From: an uncultured bacterium
GTDB lineage: Bacteria; Verrucomicrobiota; Kiritimatiellia; RFP12; UBA1067
Assembly (NCBI GenBank): GCA_902799385.1
Contig: CADCAK010000022.1
Coordinates: forward strand, 1 to 34,225
Length of the DNA stretch: 34,225 nt
Direction of reading: 5' to 3'
Shown here: positions 25,894-33,999 of the stretch, in pieces
Layout of the letters: each line of letters starts with the position of its first letter
Numbering within the stretch: the stretch's first letter is position 1
Translations under genes and position numbers: made by a program
The notes under the pieces: generated by a model
Database searches by the model: none
Told to the model about the DNA's origin: nothing
Seen by the model: only the letters and a program-made list of their open reading frames with translations

Positions 25894-28302
25894 ATGCTGA
25901 AGAAGGTCGTCTATAACCTGCTGTTTGCCGCCGTCTATCCGTTTCTCCTGCCCGGCTTCGTCGTGCGCATGCTCAGGCGCGGCGGATACGCCGCGCGCAT
26001 GGGCGACAGGTTCGCCCTTTATCCGGACGAGGTGCTACGCAAGTTCAAAGATGGAGCACTAGGCACCAGCGCGGCTTTGCCGTGCGCAAGCACCAGCACC
26101 GAAGGTGCGCAGGCACCATCTTTCGTCTGGATCCATGCCGTTTCCGTCGGCGAGGTCCAGGTCGCAGGGCAGCTTATGCGCGAATGGCGCAGGGTGGAGC
26201 CAGACGTAAGGTTCGTCTTCTCCACGACAAGCTCGACCGGCTGGAGAATGGCCGAGAGGGAAGTCTCCGGTCGCGACGTTCTCGTATACAACCCGCTCGA
26301 CTTCCCGAACTTCGCCAAGAGCGCGCTGGCAGCCGTACGCCCGCGCGCGATAGTCCTCACGGAAAGCGAAATCTGGCCCAACTTCATCTGGGCCGCGCGA
26401 CGCCGCAGGATCCCCGTGTTTCTCGTAAACGCGCGCGTCAGCGACAGGAGCGCGCCTCGCTACAGGGCCGCGCGCTGGTTCTTCGGCGACGTCCTTGCGT
26501 CGTTCACCCGCATCTTCGCGCAGTCCGATCTCGACGCGTCTCGCCTTGTCGCCGCAGGCGCCCCCGAAGGAATTGTCGAAGTGACCGGAAGTTTCAAGTT
26601 CGACGTCGCGCACCGCGACGAGGCGAAGGAGAGGGAGCTCAGGGAGTGGATTGGTCCGGGGCGCATATTGCTCGGCGGCTCTACGTGGCCCGGCGAGGAC
26701 GAGGCGCTTCTCCGCATTTATTCTGGTGTCGCCAAGGCGCAAGGCGCCGAGTCGCAGGTCAAGCTCGTAATCGCCCCGCGCCATTTCGAGAAGGCCGACG
26801 CAGTAGAAGAGAACATAAAATCTGCCGGCTTCTCCTGCATCCGTCGTAGCGCAAGCACTATCGCCGCAGGCGCGAAAGCACCCGTCTACCTTGCCGACAC
26901 GACAGGCGAGCTGATGGGGCTCTACGGCATCGCCGACGTCGTGTTCGTCGGAAAGTCCCTCTGCGCTCACGGTAGCCAGAACATGATCGAGCCGTGTCTC
27001 TGCGGCAAGCCGACTGCGGTAGGGCCGTACACAGAGAACTTCCGACCCGTCATGAGCGATCTCCTTGCTGCCGACGCCATAAGGCAGGTGAAGGACGAGG
27101 GCGAGCTTCGCGAGTTCGTCATCGGCTCTTTCGCAGACGACGGCGGGCTTGGCGCGCGCGCGGCGGCTGCGGTCGAACGCCGCAAGGGAGTCGTCCCCAA
27201 GTGCGTCGAGTCGATACGCCGCGCACTTGCCTGCGTAGCGCTTCTCCTCGCGGTCGCAGGCTGCGGGAATGGCGGCGACGACGTGGTGAAGCCGCCGGCC
27301 GAGCCTGAGGAAAGCGCGTTTCGCCCGGTCAAGATAACCACCGCCTGCATCGCGGCCATCGAAAAGCCCACGGCGACGCGTGCGCTGCTCGCGGACGCCA
27401 AGGCCGAGGCGTTCAGGCCGTTCTTCTCCTCGTTCGGCGTCGTCTGCGTATCCAACGAGAATGCCGCAGCCGAGTCGAAGTTCGACATCGTCTTTCTCGC
27501 CGGCAGGGCCGATGCCGAGAAGCTTTCGTACGCGCTTGAACGCACGGGCGAGGCCGGCGTCCTTGCGTGGCGCATTGCAGTCAGGGACATGTGCGCCGCA
27601 GACTTCAAGACGGCCGTCGAGTCGTTCCCCTGCGAGGCGGCGCATCTCTGGATGCCGAGCGCGGACGAGTGGGTTTTCGTCGGCCGCCGCTCGCCCAGAA
27701 AGATAAAGCTCGACGCGATGATGGAAGTCTTTTCGCGCGAATCGGCGTTCGAGGCGCTTGCCGAGGCCAAGGCCACCGCGCTTTCCGACGTCTTTGCAAG
27801 TTATGTCGGTAATCTCGCTGGCCTTTCGGGGGCGTTTGTCTCGACGAACCTCTCGGTCGCGGTGCGTCCGGAGTTCTTTGTGACGAAGGACATTCCGCCT
27901 CTCGACTGGGTGGCGCGCGGCGACGTCGACGAGGACATCTACAAGGCGACTCTCGCCGAGATTCGCTCGATGCAGGTCGTGCGGCGGCTTGTGATAGAGG
28001 GCGACCTCATCGCCGCCGAGGGAAAGGCGGACGACGCCACCGAGGTGTGGGCGCGGGCGATGCTGAGAAACCCGCGCGACCCGATGCTGCTCGACCGCCT
28101 CGACAGGCTTTCGCGCAACGCAGAGGCGCTTCTCTCCGTGGGCAATGTCGCGGCCGCAGCAAAGTGCTACGAGACGATGGTTGTCATAAACCCGACGGAT
28201 GCGTCGGCTGTCTTGAAATACGGCATGAGCCTTCGACGCCTCGGCAAGAAGGAGATGTCCGACCAAGTGCTCAAACGAGCGGGGGAGCTGAGGAAGAAAT
28301 GA
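25894..28302 (+). CDS. waaA: Kdo transferase WaaA fused to a lipoprotein-like/TPR domain
   Basis: The 802-residue protein is a fusion. Residues 1-445 are WaaA (KdtA), which adds Kdo to lipid A precursors at the inner membrane. This part has an N-terminal membrane segment, WIHAVSVGEVQVA, TESEIWPNFIW, VTGSFKFD, ADTTGELMGLYG and GSQNMIEPCLCGKP. The WaaA end (KCVESIRRAL) then becomes a hydrophobic segment with a lipobox-like end, ALACVALLLAVAGCGN (Cys 457). Residues 460-700 resemble the C-terminal half of spermidine-synthase-like proteins (VLAWRIAVRDM, HLWMPSADEWVFVGRRSP) without a SAM-binding glycine motif. The last 100 residues are TPR-like. No in-frame ATG, GTG or TTG precedes the lipobox, so a separate lipoprotein gene is not apparent. 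The topology would be cytoplasmic WaaA, one membrane span, periplasmic tail. An insertion at 26049-26121 lies within the WaaA part. Confidence 0.85.
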   Translation: MLKKVVYNLLFAAVYPFLLPGFVVRMLRRGGYAARMGDRFALYPDEVLRKFKDGALGTSAALPCASTSTEGAQAPSFVWIHAVSVGEVQVAGQLMREWRRVEPDVRFVFSTTSSTGWRMAEREVSGRDVLVYNPLDFPNFAKSALAAVRPRAIVLTESEIWPNFIWAARRRRIPVFLVNARVSDRSAPRYRAARWFFGDVLASFTRIFAQSDLDASRLVAAGAPEGIVEVTGSFKFDVAHRDEAKERELREWIGPGRILLGGSTWPGEDEALLRIYSGVAKAQGAESQVKLVIAPRHFEKADAVEENIKSAGFSCIRRSASTIAAGAKAPVYLADTTGELMGLYGIADVVFVGKSLCAHGSQNMIEPCLCGKPTAVGPYTENFRPVMSDLLAADAIRQVKDEGELREFVIGSFADDGGLGARAAAAVERRKGVVPKCVESIRRALACVALLLAVAGCGNGGDDVVKPPAEPEESAFRPVKITTACIAAIEKPTATRALLADAKAEAFRPFFSSFGVVCVSNENAAAESKFDIVFLAGRADAEKLSYALERTGEAGVLAWRIAVRDMCAADFKTAVESFPCEAAHLWMPSADEWVFVGRRSPRKIKLDAMMEVFSRESAFEALAEAKATALSDVFASYVGNLAGLSGAFVSTNLSVAVRPEFFVTKDIPPLDWVARGDVDEDIYKATLAEIRSMQVVRRLVIEGDLIAAEGKADDATEVWARAMLRNPRDPMLLDRLDRLSRNAEALLSVGNVAAAAKCYETMVVINPTDASAVLKYGMSLRRLGKKEMSDQVLKRAGELRKK
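26049..26121. repeat. Palindromic insert within waaA
   Basis: The ends AGATGGAGC (26049-26057) and GCACCATCT (26113-26121) are inverted repeats with one mismatch. Inside are two GCACCAGC copies and two GTGCGCARGCAC copies. The segment encodes DGALGTSAALPCASTSTEGA between the N-terminal WaaA part and WIHAVSVGEV, a place where WaaA proteins normally have only a short link. It resembles in principle the in-frame palindromic elements known from Rickettsia. Confidence 0.45.
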
Positions 28303-28994
28303 AAAAGACCATGATCATGTTGCCGTTGCTCGCTTTCGCGGGCTGCTTTACGGTGTTCCAGAGCGAATATCCCGCCGTGGAGATGTCGTCCGCAGGCAAC
28401 GCGGACGTCAAAGTCCAGCTTGCGGGCTTCGAGGCCGCCGTCACGACGTACGAAGTCCTGTACGGATACGAGACGGCCTACCGCTACCACCACTACTACG
28501 GGCACCGCCGTAACTACGGCTACTGGGGGCCTACCACTGTGATGACCGAGACGTATGTTCCGCAGACGCAGATGACGCCCGCATACATCGACCGCGCGAC
28601 GGAGATACTCGAGCTCAACGGGTTTAACCCCAAGACCGACAAGCCGGACTACCGCATAGAGGTGAAGTTCGGCGGGCCTTTCGTCGGCGACGGAGAGCGC
28701 GCAGCCGAGATCGCGTGGACGATATTCTCGCTTCTCACCGCAGACTACGCCGTCCACACGTGGACGGCGAAGCTGAATATCTACGACGTCGCCACCGGAA
28801 AGCTCCTCATGCACTGCGACTATTCCGAGCGCTACTCCGCCCTCGTCTGGGGGCCGGTGCCGCTGCTCAGCCCGGCGGGCTCCGACAAGACCTCGCCGAA
28901 CTTCATGCAGAACTGGTGTCTGATGGCGCTTACGGACCGCGCGATGGCTGACGCAACGGCGTTCCTCGCCGCGAAGCCGCCTGCGGCGGAATGA
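28299..28994 (+). CDS. Outer-membrane lipoprotein of unknown function
   Basis: This 231-residue protein has a lipoprotein signal (MKKTMIMLPLLAFAGC, lipobox Cys 16). A Tyr/His-rich stretch at about 50-70 (YRYHHYYGHRRNYGYWG) is followed by PAYIDRATEILELNGF and PDYRIEVKFGG. It ends with strands LNIYDVATGKLLMHCDY. The pattern recalls DUF4136-type lipoproteins, but I am not certain. The residue after Cys is Phe, not Asp, so outer-membrane sorting is allowed by the E. coli rule. The start overlaps the stop of the waaA fusion (ATGA), so translation is coupled. Confidence 0.75.
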   Translation: MKKTMIMLPLLAFAGCFTVFQSEYPAVEMSSAGNADVKVQLAGFEAAVTTYEVLYGYETAYRYHHYYGHRRNYGYWGPTTVMTETYVPQTQMTPAYIDRATEILELNGFNPKTDKPDYRIEVKFGGPFVGDGERAAEIAWTIFSLLTADYAVHTWTAKLNIYDVATGKLLMHCDYSERYSALVWGPVPLLSPAGSDKTSPNFMQNWCLMALTDRAMADATAFLAAKPPAAE

Positions 28995-29044
28995 CATCCG
29001 CAGCGCGAAGTTTCAGATGGCCGTTGTCGCGGAGGGGCAAGAAG

Positions 29045-29053
29045 TGGTATAAT
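29045..29053 (+). promoter_or_regulatory. Extended -10 promoter of the gsp operon
   Basis: TGGTATAAT, 24 bases before the gspG ATG at 29078. AGGAGG at 29067-29072 is the strongest Shine-Dalgarno sequence in the window, five bases from the start. No -35 box is clear. Confidence 0.7.
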
Positions 29054-29077
29054 ATCACTACCAATAAGGAGGCAGTC

Positions 29078-29533
29078 ATGAGAAAAGAAGAAGACAAAGT
29101 CGTTTCGGCAATGCGCGCGGGCTTTACGCTCGTGGAGCTTCTGGTCGTCGTCGCGATCATCGGCATCCTCGGCACTATTGCCATACATAACGTAAAGAAG
29201 TATATCGACAGGACCAACGAGACTGCCGCCCGCGCGACGGTGCAGAGCGTCTCCGAGGCCGTCACCGCGTATTACATCGGCAAGAAGAAGATGCCGACGT
29301 CCCTCAACCAGCTTGTAGAGGGCTCGGACGACGACCCGCCTGTCCTCGACGGCGGCGAGGGCGCCCTCGAGGATCCGTGGGGCAACGAGCTCAAGTACGA
29401 GATCAAGGGCAAGCGCTTTGTCGTGATCTCGGCAGGCTCTGACGGTGACTTCGGCACGGAGGATGACATTCGCAGTGACAAGAAGGGGTCGAGCAAGTCC
29501 AACAAGGTCTCCACATACTCGAACGTGGACTGA
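29078..29533 (+). CDS. gspG: Type II secretion major pseudopilin GspG
   Basis: GspG builds the periplasmic pseudopilus that pushes folded proteins through the type II secretion channel. The 151-residue protein has a 14-residue leader ending in RAG and the prepilin N-terminus FTLVELLVVVAIIGILGTIA. The GspG C-terminal pattern follows: Leu-rich helix, DPWGNELKYEIKGKRFVVISAGSDGDFGTEDDI, which includes the calcium-binding region. The leader is unusually acidic (MRKEEDK). The start is supported by AGGAGG. It is the first gene of gspG-H-I-J-K-folD. The rest of the secretion machine (C, D, E, F, L, M, O) is not in this window. Confidence 0.95.
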   Translation: MRKEEDKVVSAMRAGFTLVELLVVVAIIGILGTIAIHNVKKYIDRTNETAARATVQSVSEAVTAYYIGKKKMPTSLNQLVEGSDDDPPVLDGGEGALEDPWGNELKYEIKGKRFVVISAGSDGDFGTEDDIRSDKKGSSKSNKVSTYSNVD

Positions 29534-29558
29534 CCGGTACGCCGTATCGCGCAATCAG

Positions 29559-30356
29559 ATGTTACGCAGGGCTTTTACCCTGATCGAGCTTCTCGTCATC
29601 GTCGCAATCATGGCGACGATGGTGTCTGTTAGCGTGGTCAGCATACGCGCCGGGCAGGGGGCGGCGAGGATAAAGGGCGCAACGCGCAACGTCATGGCGT
29701 CGATACGCCACGCGCGCTCAATGGCGCTTGTCCTTATGCAGCCGGCCGTCGTGACGTATTCGACCACGATGGTGGACGACGAAGTCTGCGCCCAGATCAA
29801 GGTCGATGGCGCGAAGCTCACGGATTCGCTGAAGGCGACCGACATCGTCGAGACCCTGTCCGGGGAGCCGATACACCGCGACGGCACGCTGGTGAAGCGC
29901 AAGGCTGGGGACGGGAATGACGACGAGGCGCAGTCCCTCGCGGACGGAGCGGGACAGACGGTGGAGGAAGTGCTTTTCGAGCCGGTGTCGACCGAGGTAG
30001 TGCGTGGCGTGCGCATCAAGGTCGCCGTCGGCGACGAGATGCTGGCGACCGGGGACGAGGAGAAGAGCGCAAACAAGATATCCGTGTTCTCCAATGTCGA
30101 CTACCTGCTCGGGAAATACAGGGAGCGCAAGAAGGCGGAGGGGAAAAAGACCGAAGAGGACGAGGGCGCCTCGGCGTCTGCGTCCGCAAAGGCCGACGAG
30201 GGTCAGGAGCCCGTTAGCATAGTCTGGGAGGCGAACGGGCGCTGCGACCCGCACCGCGTGTGGGTGTATCTCGACGGCTCGACGCCGGAGAAGGGCCTTT
30301 GCATCAAGGTTGACCGCTTCGGCGCTGCGAAGGTGGTCTCGGACGACGAGGATTGA
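29559..30356 (+). CDS. gspH: Type II secretion minor pseudopilin GspH-like
   Basis: This 265-residue protein begins MLRRAFTLIELLVIVAIMATM, a class III signal with a very short leader and Ala in place of Gly before Phe. After the helix comes the GspH feature of a long helical link (RNVMASIRHARSMALVLMQPAVV), then a beta-rich globular part. A Lys/Glu/Ala-rich segment at about 190-220 (KKAEGKKTEEDEGASASA) looks disordered. The length exceeds typical GspH (about 170-200), mainly because of this insert. It lies 25 bases after gspG and four bases before gspI. FimT-like minor pilins are the alternative, but the operon order supports GspH. Confidence 0.8.
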   Translation: MLRRAFTLIELLVIVAIMATMVSVSVVSIRAGQGAARIKGATRNVMASIRHARSMALVLMQPAVVTYSTTMVDDEVCAQIKVDGAKLTDSLKATDIVETLSGEPIHRDGTLVKRKAGDGNDDEAQSLADGAGQTVEEVLFEPVSTEVVRGVRIKVAVGDEMLATGDEEKSANKISVFSNVDYLLGKYRERKKAEGKKTEEDEGASASASAKADEGQEPVSIVWEANGRCDPHRVWVYLDGSTPEKGLCIKVDRFGAAKVVSDDED

Positions 30357-30360
30357 CGTC

Positions 30361-30819
30361 ATGCGGAGCGGATTCACGTTGCTTGAAGTCCTTCTCGCCT
30401 CGATAATCCTCGGGGCCGGGCTTGCGGCGATACTCGTCTCGATGTCGCAGAGCCAGAAGATGATGCTGTCCTCGTCGTCGCTCGAGACGGCGCAGGAGGT
30501 GATGGACCTCGGCGAGATGGCGTACCCGCTTTCGGATGTCCAGGACCCCGACAAGGACCTCGACGTGACCGAGACCAAGGCAAGCGAACTTTGGGACATA
30601 ATCGCGGGCTCGCACGGCCCGAAGCTGACGCGCGAGCAGGAGGAGAAGTTCGACGGCTACACGTGGGAGCGCGAGGCGCTGAACCGGAAGGACAGCGAGG
30701 AGGACATAAAGCGCCTCGGCAACCTGTACACCGTGCGCATCACGGTCCGCTGGGGCAACCGCCGGCACGGCGAGCGCGAGGAGGAGAGCTACGTCACGTT
30801 CTGGAGGAAGAGGGAATGA
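30361..30819 (+). CDS. gspI: Type II secretion minor pseudopilin GspI
   Basis: This 152-residue protein begins MRSGFTLLEVLLASIILGAG, the GspI form of the prepilin motif (FTLLEVL) with Gly before Phe. GspI, J and K form the pseudopilus tip complex. The C-terminal part has LYTVRITVRWGNRR and VTFWRKRE, consistent with the GspI ending (TVxVxWxxR). The gene sits between gspH and gspJ and overlaps gspJ by ATGA. Confidence 0.88.
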   Translation: MRSGFTLLEVLLASIILGAGLAAILVSMSQSQKMMLSSSSLETAQEVMDLGEMAYPLSDVQDPDKDLDVTETKASELWDIIAGSHGPKLTREQEEKFDGYTWEREALNRKDSEEDIKRLGNLYTVRITVRWGNRRHGEREEESYVTFWRKRE

Positions 30820-31763
30820 GGCGCGCGTTCACCCTTGTGGAGCTTCTTCTCGCCGTCGTTCTCCTCGGCGTCCTTACGTCGCTTACGATGATGACGTTCA
30901 ACTCCGTCACGCGCGGCTGGCAGGTCTCGACGGACTATCTCGACAAGATGCAGCGCACCGACTTCGCGCTCAACCAGGTCATATCGGGCCTTCGGAGCCT
31001 CTACTACCCGCACGGCGGCGAGCAGAGCTACGACTACGGCTTCTACCTGACGGACAACGGCAGCGGCGAGGATCCGGGCCGCTCGGACATCATCGAGTGG
31101 TCGAAGCGCGGGTCTGCGATAGTCGGCACGAAGAGCGCGGCGGCGGACACGGTCCACCGTGTCCAGCTGATGGTGCTTGAGGAGGGCAACCGCGACTACG
31201 TCGAGCCCATCGAGGTCACCGGCCTTTATGCGCGGCACTGTCCAGACGTTACGCTTCGCCCAAAGGACAATCGCGACGACATAGACTTCTCCTTCGCAAA
31301 CGAGGAAATGTACCAGCCCATCCTCGTCGCGGACGGCATCGTAGGCTTCAACTGCCGCGTCTTGCCGAACGCCGACAAGGTCGAGGCCGAGCACGACGAA
31401 TCGCTTTTCGAGGATAAGTGGGACACATCCAACGCGGTGCCCTACAAGATTGAGCTAACTTTCTACCTCGCCGACCCGGAGGGCCGTGCATACCGCTCGA
31501 ACACGGCCCCCATCATGCGCATCGTGAGCATGCCGCTCTACGAACAGGCCAAGGACGGCGCGGCGCCGCCTTCCGAGAAGGCCGCGCGCGAAAGCGGCGA
31601 TGCAAGGCGCAGGTCTTCGGGCGGGTCTGGTCGAACGAGTGGCGGCGGTTCGGGTGGCACTCGTCCTGGCGGCGGCGGACAGCCCGGCGGTGGAGGTCGT
31701 CCGGGGGGCGGAGGAGGGCAGCCCGGTGGCGGCAGTGTGCCGCCGGGAGGAGGTGGACCATGA
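30816..31763 (+). CDS. gspJ: Type II secretion minor pseudopilin GspJ with Gly-rich tail
   Basis: This 315-residue protein begins MRRAFTLVELLLAVVLLGVLTSL (Ala before Phe at the cleavage site). It follows the GspJ layout: a long helix, YLDKMQRTDFALNQVISGLRS, then beta strands to VPYKIELTFYLADPEGRAY. Beyond the normal end there is a tail of about 60 residues made of Gly, Pro, Gln and Arg (31615-31760, with RPGGGGQPGGGG units). Such a flexible tail at the pseudopilus tip is unusual. Both ends overlap neighbours by ATGA. Confidence 0.85.
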   Translation: MRRAFTLVELLLAVVLLGVLTSLTMMTFNSVTRGWQVSTDYLDKMQRTDFALNQVISGLRSLYYPHGGEQSYDYGFYLTDNGSGEDPGRSDIIEWSKRGSAIVGTKSAAADTVHRVQLMVLEEGNRDYVEPIEVTGLYARHCPDVTLRPKDNRDDIDFSFANEEMYQPILVADGIVGFNCRVLPNADKVEAEHDESLFEDKWDTSNAVPYKIELTFYLADPEGRAYRSNTAPIMRIVSMPLYEQAKDGAAPPSEKAARESGDARRRSSGGSGRTSGGGSGGTRPGGGGQPGGGGRPGGGGGQPGGGSVPPGGGGP

Positions 31764-33004
31764 AAAGGGCGAGTGCGCTTTTGATGTCTCTATGGATAAT
31801 CGCCGTGCTGTCGATTATGGTGCTCTCCTTCGCTTCCGAGGCGCATCTCCAGACAGGCATAAACATCTACGTGCGCGAGCGCAATCGTGTAAACCGCCTT
31901 GTCGATGCAGGTCGAATACTTGCCGAGGTCGTCATATCCGGATATTCGAGCGTGTCCGAATGGTCCGAGGACGAGGATGTCGACAAGCTTCTTGAAGACG
32001 ACCGCTGGTACAGGGAGAAGCGCGACCTAAAGAGCGGGCGACCCTGCACCATCGGCCCGATTCTCGTGGACGAGGAGAACCCCGAGTCCGGCACGGTCAA
32101 GGTCGAGATATGCATAACGCGTGGCCTTAACATCAACGAGCTCACGCCCGACGGCGATAATAACTGGCGGCTGAGGTGGGAGATGCTACTCAAGAGCCAC
32201 GGGATTCCCGAGGACTACGAGGTCGAGGCATACGATTCCCAGCACCACTCGCGCACGAGGTTCAAGCTCATAAACCTGCTTGTCGCAAGCTTCGCCGACT
32301 GGGTGGACGCCGACGACAACGCCACGTCGGTGGACGGCGAGGACTGCGGGGCGGAGTCGAACTGGTACGAGGAGGAATACGACGACGGCAAGGTTGACGA
32401 CGAAGACAAGCGGTATCCGCGCAACGGCGCGATTCCGGACATAAAGGAGCTCTCGTACATACGGGGCTTCCGCGAGTTTCCGGTCGTGCTCACGGGCGGA
32501 GTGCTGAATCCCGACGACGACCCCAAGGACCAGATACACGTGCGCGGTATAGCCGACATGTTCAATACGCTCGGAAGCGCCAAGGTCTACATCAATGACT
32601 GCACGCGCGACGAGTTGCTGACGGTCCCTGGCATTTTCGACGAGGACGACGAGGAGGACCTTGAGAAGAGTTCGGAGAACATCGACGCCATCCTCGGCGC
32701 CAAGGCCGAGGTGCCGGACTACGACGTGGACGAGTCGCTGGAGTGGTGGCAGTACAAGGACTTTCAGGACCTTCAGCAACGCGTAGCGGACTACGGCGGC
32801 GGAAGCGCCAGCATCGGGACCGAGGCGGGGAACTATCTTCTCTTCAAGCCCGACGACACGACTGTTTTCGAGATCACCATAGCGTGCGAGTCCATGGGAA
32901 TGACCCGTTCCGTGAAGGCGAAGGCGTACCTGAAGGACAAGGACGTGCGCTATGTCGAATGGGAGGAAGACCCCGTGGGAGACAGGAAGGAGTCGGCAAG
33001 ATGA
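31760..33004 (+). CDS. gspK: Type II secretion minor pseudopilin GspK
   Basis: GspK caps the pseudopilus tip. The 414-residue protein begins MKRASALLMSLWIIAVLSIMVLSF, matching the GspK pattern (A-L-x-x-x-L-W) that lacks the usual Phe and Glu of other pseudopilins. A large globular part follows, with GLNINELTPDG, LLVASFADWVDADD, the GspK segment IRGFREFPVVL and the helix-hairpin-like VYINDCTRDELLTVPGIFDED. It is rich in Asp and Glu, notably at about 190-215 and 285-300. It is longer than the usual roughly 320 residues because of these acidic inserts. Its stop overlaps the folD start by ATGA. Confidence 0.88.
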   Translation: MKRASALLMSLWIIAVLSIMVLSFASEAHLQTGINIYVRERNRVNRLVDAGRILAEVVISGYSSVSEWSEDEDVDKLLEDDRWYREKRDLKSGRPCTIGPILVDEENPESGTVKVEICITRGLNINELTPDGDNNWRLRWEMLLKSHGIPEDYEVEAYDSQHHSRTRFKLINLLVASFADWVDADDNATSVDGEDCGAESNWYEEEYDDGKVDDEDKRYPRNGAIPDIKELSYIRGFREFPVVLTGGVLNPDDDPKDQIHVRGIADMFNTLGSAKVYINDCTRDELLTVPGIFDEDDEEDLEKSSENIDAILGAKAEVPDYDVDESLEWWQYKDFQDLQQRVADYGGGSASIGTEAGNYLLFKPDDTTVFEITIACESMGMTRSVKAKAYLKDKDVRYVEWEEDPVGDRKESAR

Positions 33005-33873
33005 AGCTGATCGACGGTAAGGAACTCGCGCGGAGCCTGCGCGGGGAAATCGCGGCCGGCGTCGCCGCGCTGAAGGCGGAGAAGGGTGTCACCCCCGGGC
33101 TTGCCGTCATTCTTGTGGGCGACAATCCCGCGAGCGTGAGCTATGTTACCGCCAAGGAAAAGGCGTGCGCCGAGGTGGGGATGCTCTCGCGCGAAATACG
33201 ACTCTCGGCCGAAACGACGGAGGACGAGCTTGTCGCGCTTGTGAAACGGCTCAATTGCGATCCCGAGATACACGGAATCCTCGTGCAGTTGCCCGTCCCG
33301 AAGCACATCCGCGACAAGGCGGTCATCGACGCGATAGCGCCCGACAAGGATGTTGACGGCTTTACACCCGTCAATGTCGGCAAGATGATGATCGGCGACG
33401 AGTGTTTTCTCCCGTGCACGCCCCATGGCATAATCAAGCTGATAGAGTTCTCGGGAATGGACATCTGCGGCAAACACGCAGTCGTGATCGGTCGTAGCAA
33501 CATCGTTGGTAAGCCCGTCGCGGCTCTTCTTGCCCGCAAGGAATCGAATGCTACCGTCACCCTCTGCCACACGGGGACCCCCGACGTCGGCCACTTCACT
33601 CGCGACGCAGACATAGTCGTCGTCGCGGCAGGGCGTCCCAATACGCTTACCGGCGAAATGCTCAAGGAGGGTGCCGTCGTAATAGACGTCGGCGTGAACC
33701 GAGTCCCAGACCCGACGAAGCCGAAGGGCTTCAGGCTCGTGGGCGACGCCGATTTCGAAAGCTGCTCAAAGGTCGCCGGCGCGATCACTCCTGTCCCCGG
33801 CGGCGTCGGCCCCATGACGATAACCATGCTTCTGTGGAATACCCTCGAAAGCGCCCGCCGCGCCGCTGGGTAG
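33001..33873 (+). CDS. folD: Bifunctional methylenetetrahydrofolate dehydrogenase/cyclohydrolase FolD
   Basis: FolD interconverts 5,10-methylene-, methenyl- and 10-formyl-tetrahydrofolate using NADP. The 290-residue protein has the family's full set: KLIDGKELARSL, VGDNPASVSYVTAKEKAC (with the catalytic Lys), GILVQLPVPKHI, PDKDVDGFTPVNVG, PCTPHGIIKLI, VVIGRSNIVGKPVAALL and PVPGGVGPMTITML. The length is normal. It is translationally coupled to gspK, a pairing without an obvious functional link. No intrinsic terminator is visible downstream. Confidence 0.97.
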   Translation: MKLIDGKELARSLRGEIAAGVAALKAEKGVTPGLAVILVGDNPASVSYVTAKEKACAEVGMLSREIRLSAETTEDELVALVKRLNCDPEIHGILVQLPVPKHIRDKAVIDAIAPDKDVDGFTPVNVGKMMIGDECFLPCTPHGIIKLIEFSGMDICGKHAVVIGRSNIVGKPVAALLARKESNATVTLCHTGTPDVGHFTRDADIVVVAAGRPNTLTGEMLKEGAVVIDVGVNRVPDPTKPKGFRLVGDADFESCSKVAGAITPVPGGVGPMTITMLLWNTLESARRAAG

Positions 33874-33950
33874 TTGCCAACCATCCTTCGGGTCGAGCCT
33901 CCGGCGAGACAAGGGTTTATAAGGTCAAAATCTCAATCGTCAGGGACTTG

Positions 33951-33970
33951 ATTGCCACAGATTACCACAG
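33951..33970. repeat. Tandem ATTRCCACAG decamers
   Basis: ATTGCCACAG is followed directly by ATTACCACAG. It lies in the gap after folD, next to the transposase-like fragment. CCACAGATT-type words are, from memory, another class of dispersed intergenic repeat. It is too short for firm assignment. Confidence 0.35.
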
Positions 33971-33983
33971 TAGCGGGAGTTTA

Positions 33984-33992
33984 TGATACACT
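33984..33992 (+). promoter_or_regulatory. Possible extended -10 promoter before the transposase fragment
   Basis: TGATACACT, preceded by TTTA, lies seven bases before the ATG at 34000. It matches the window's extended -10 pattern less well than the others, and again would give a leaderless transcript. Confidence 0.35.
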
Positions 33993-33999
33993 GTTCGGC

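Noticed and set aside
27180..27290. Separate lipoprotein gene starting inside the waaA frame
   Set aside because: Reading codon by codon from the WaaA end to the lipobox Cys, I found no ATG, GTG or TTG in frame (only an ATA), so I kept one fused gene and reported the oddity instead.
26059..28266. 735-residue minus-strand frame across the waaA fusion
   Set aside because: It is Arg/Val/His-rich shadow sequence without a signal or domain. The + strand encodes conserved WaaA motifs.
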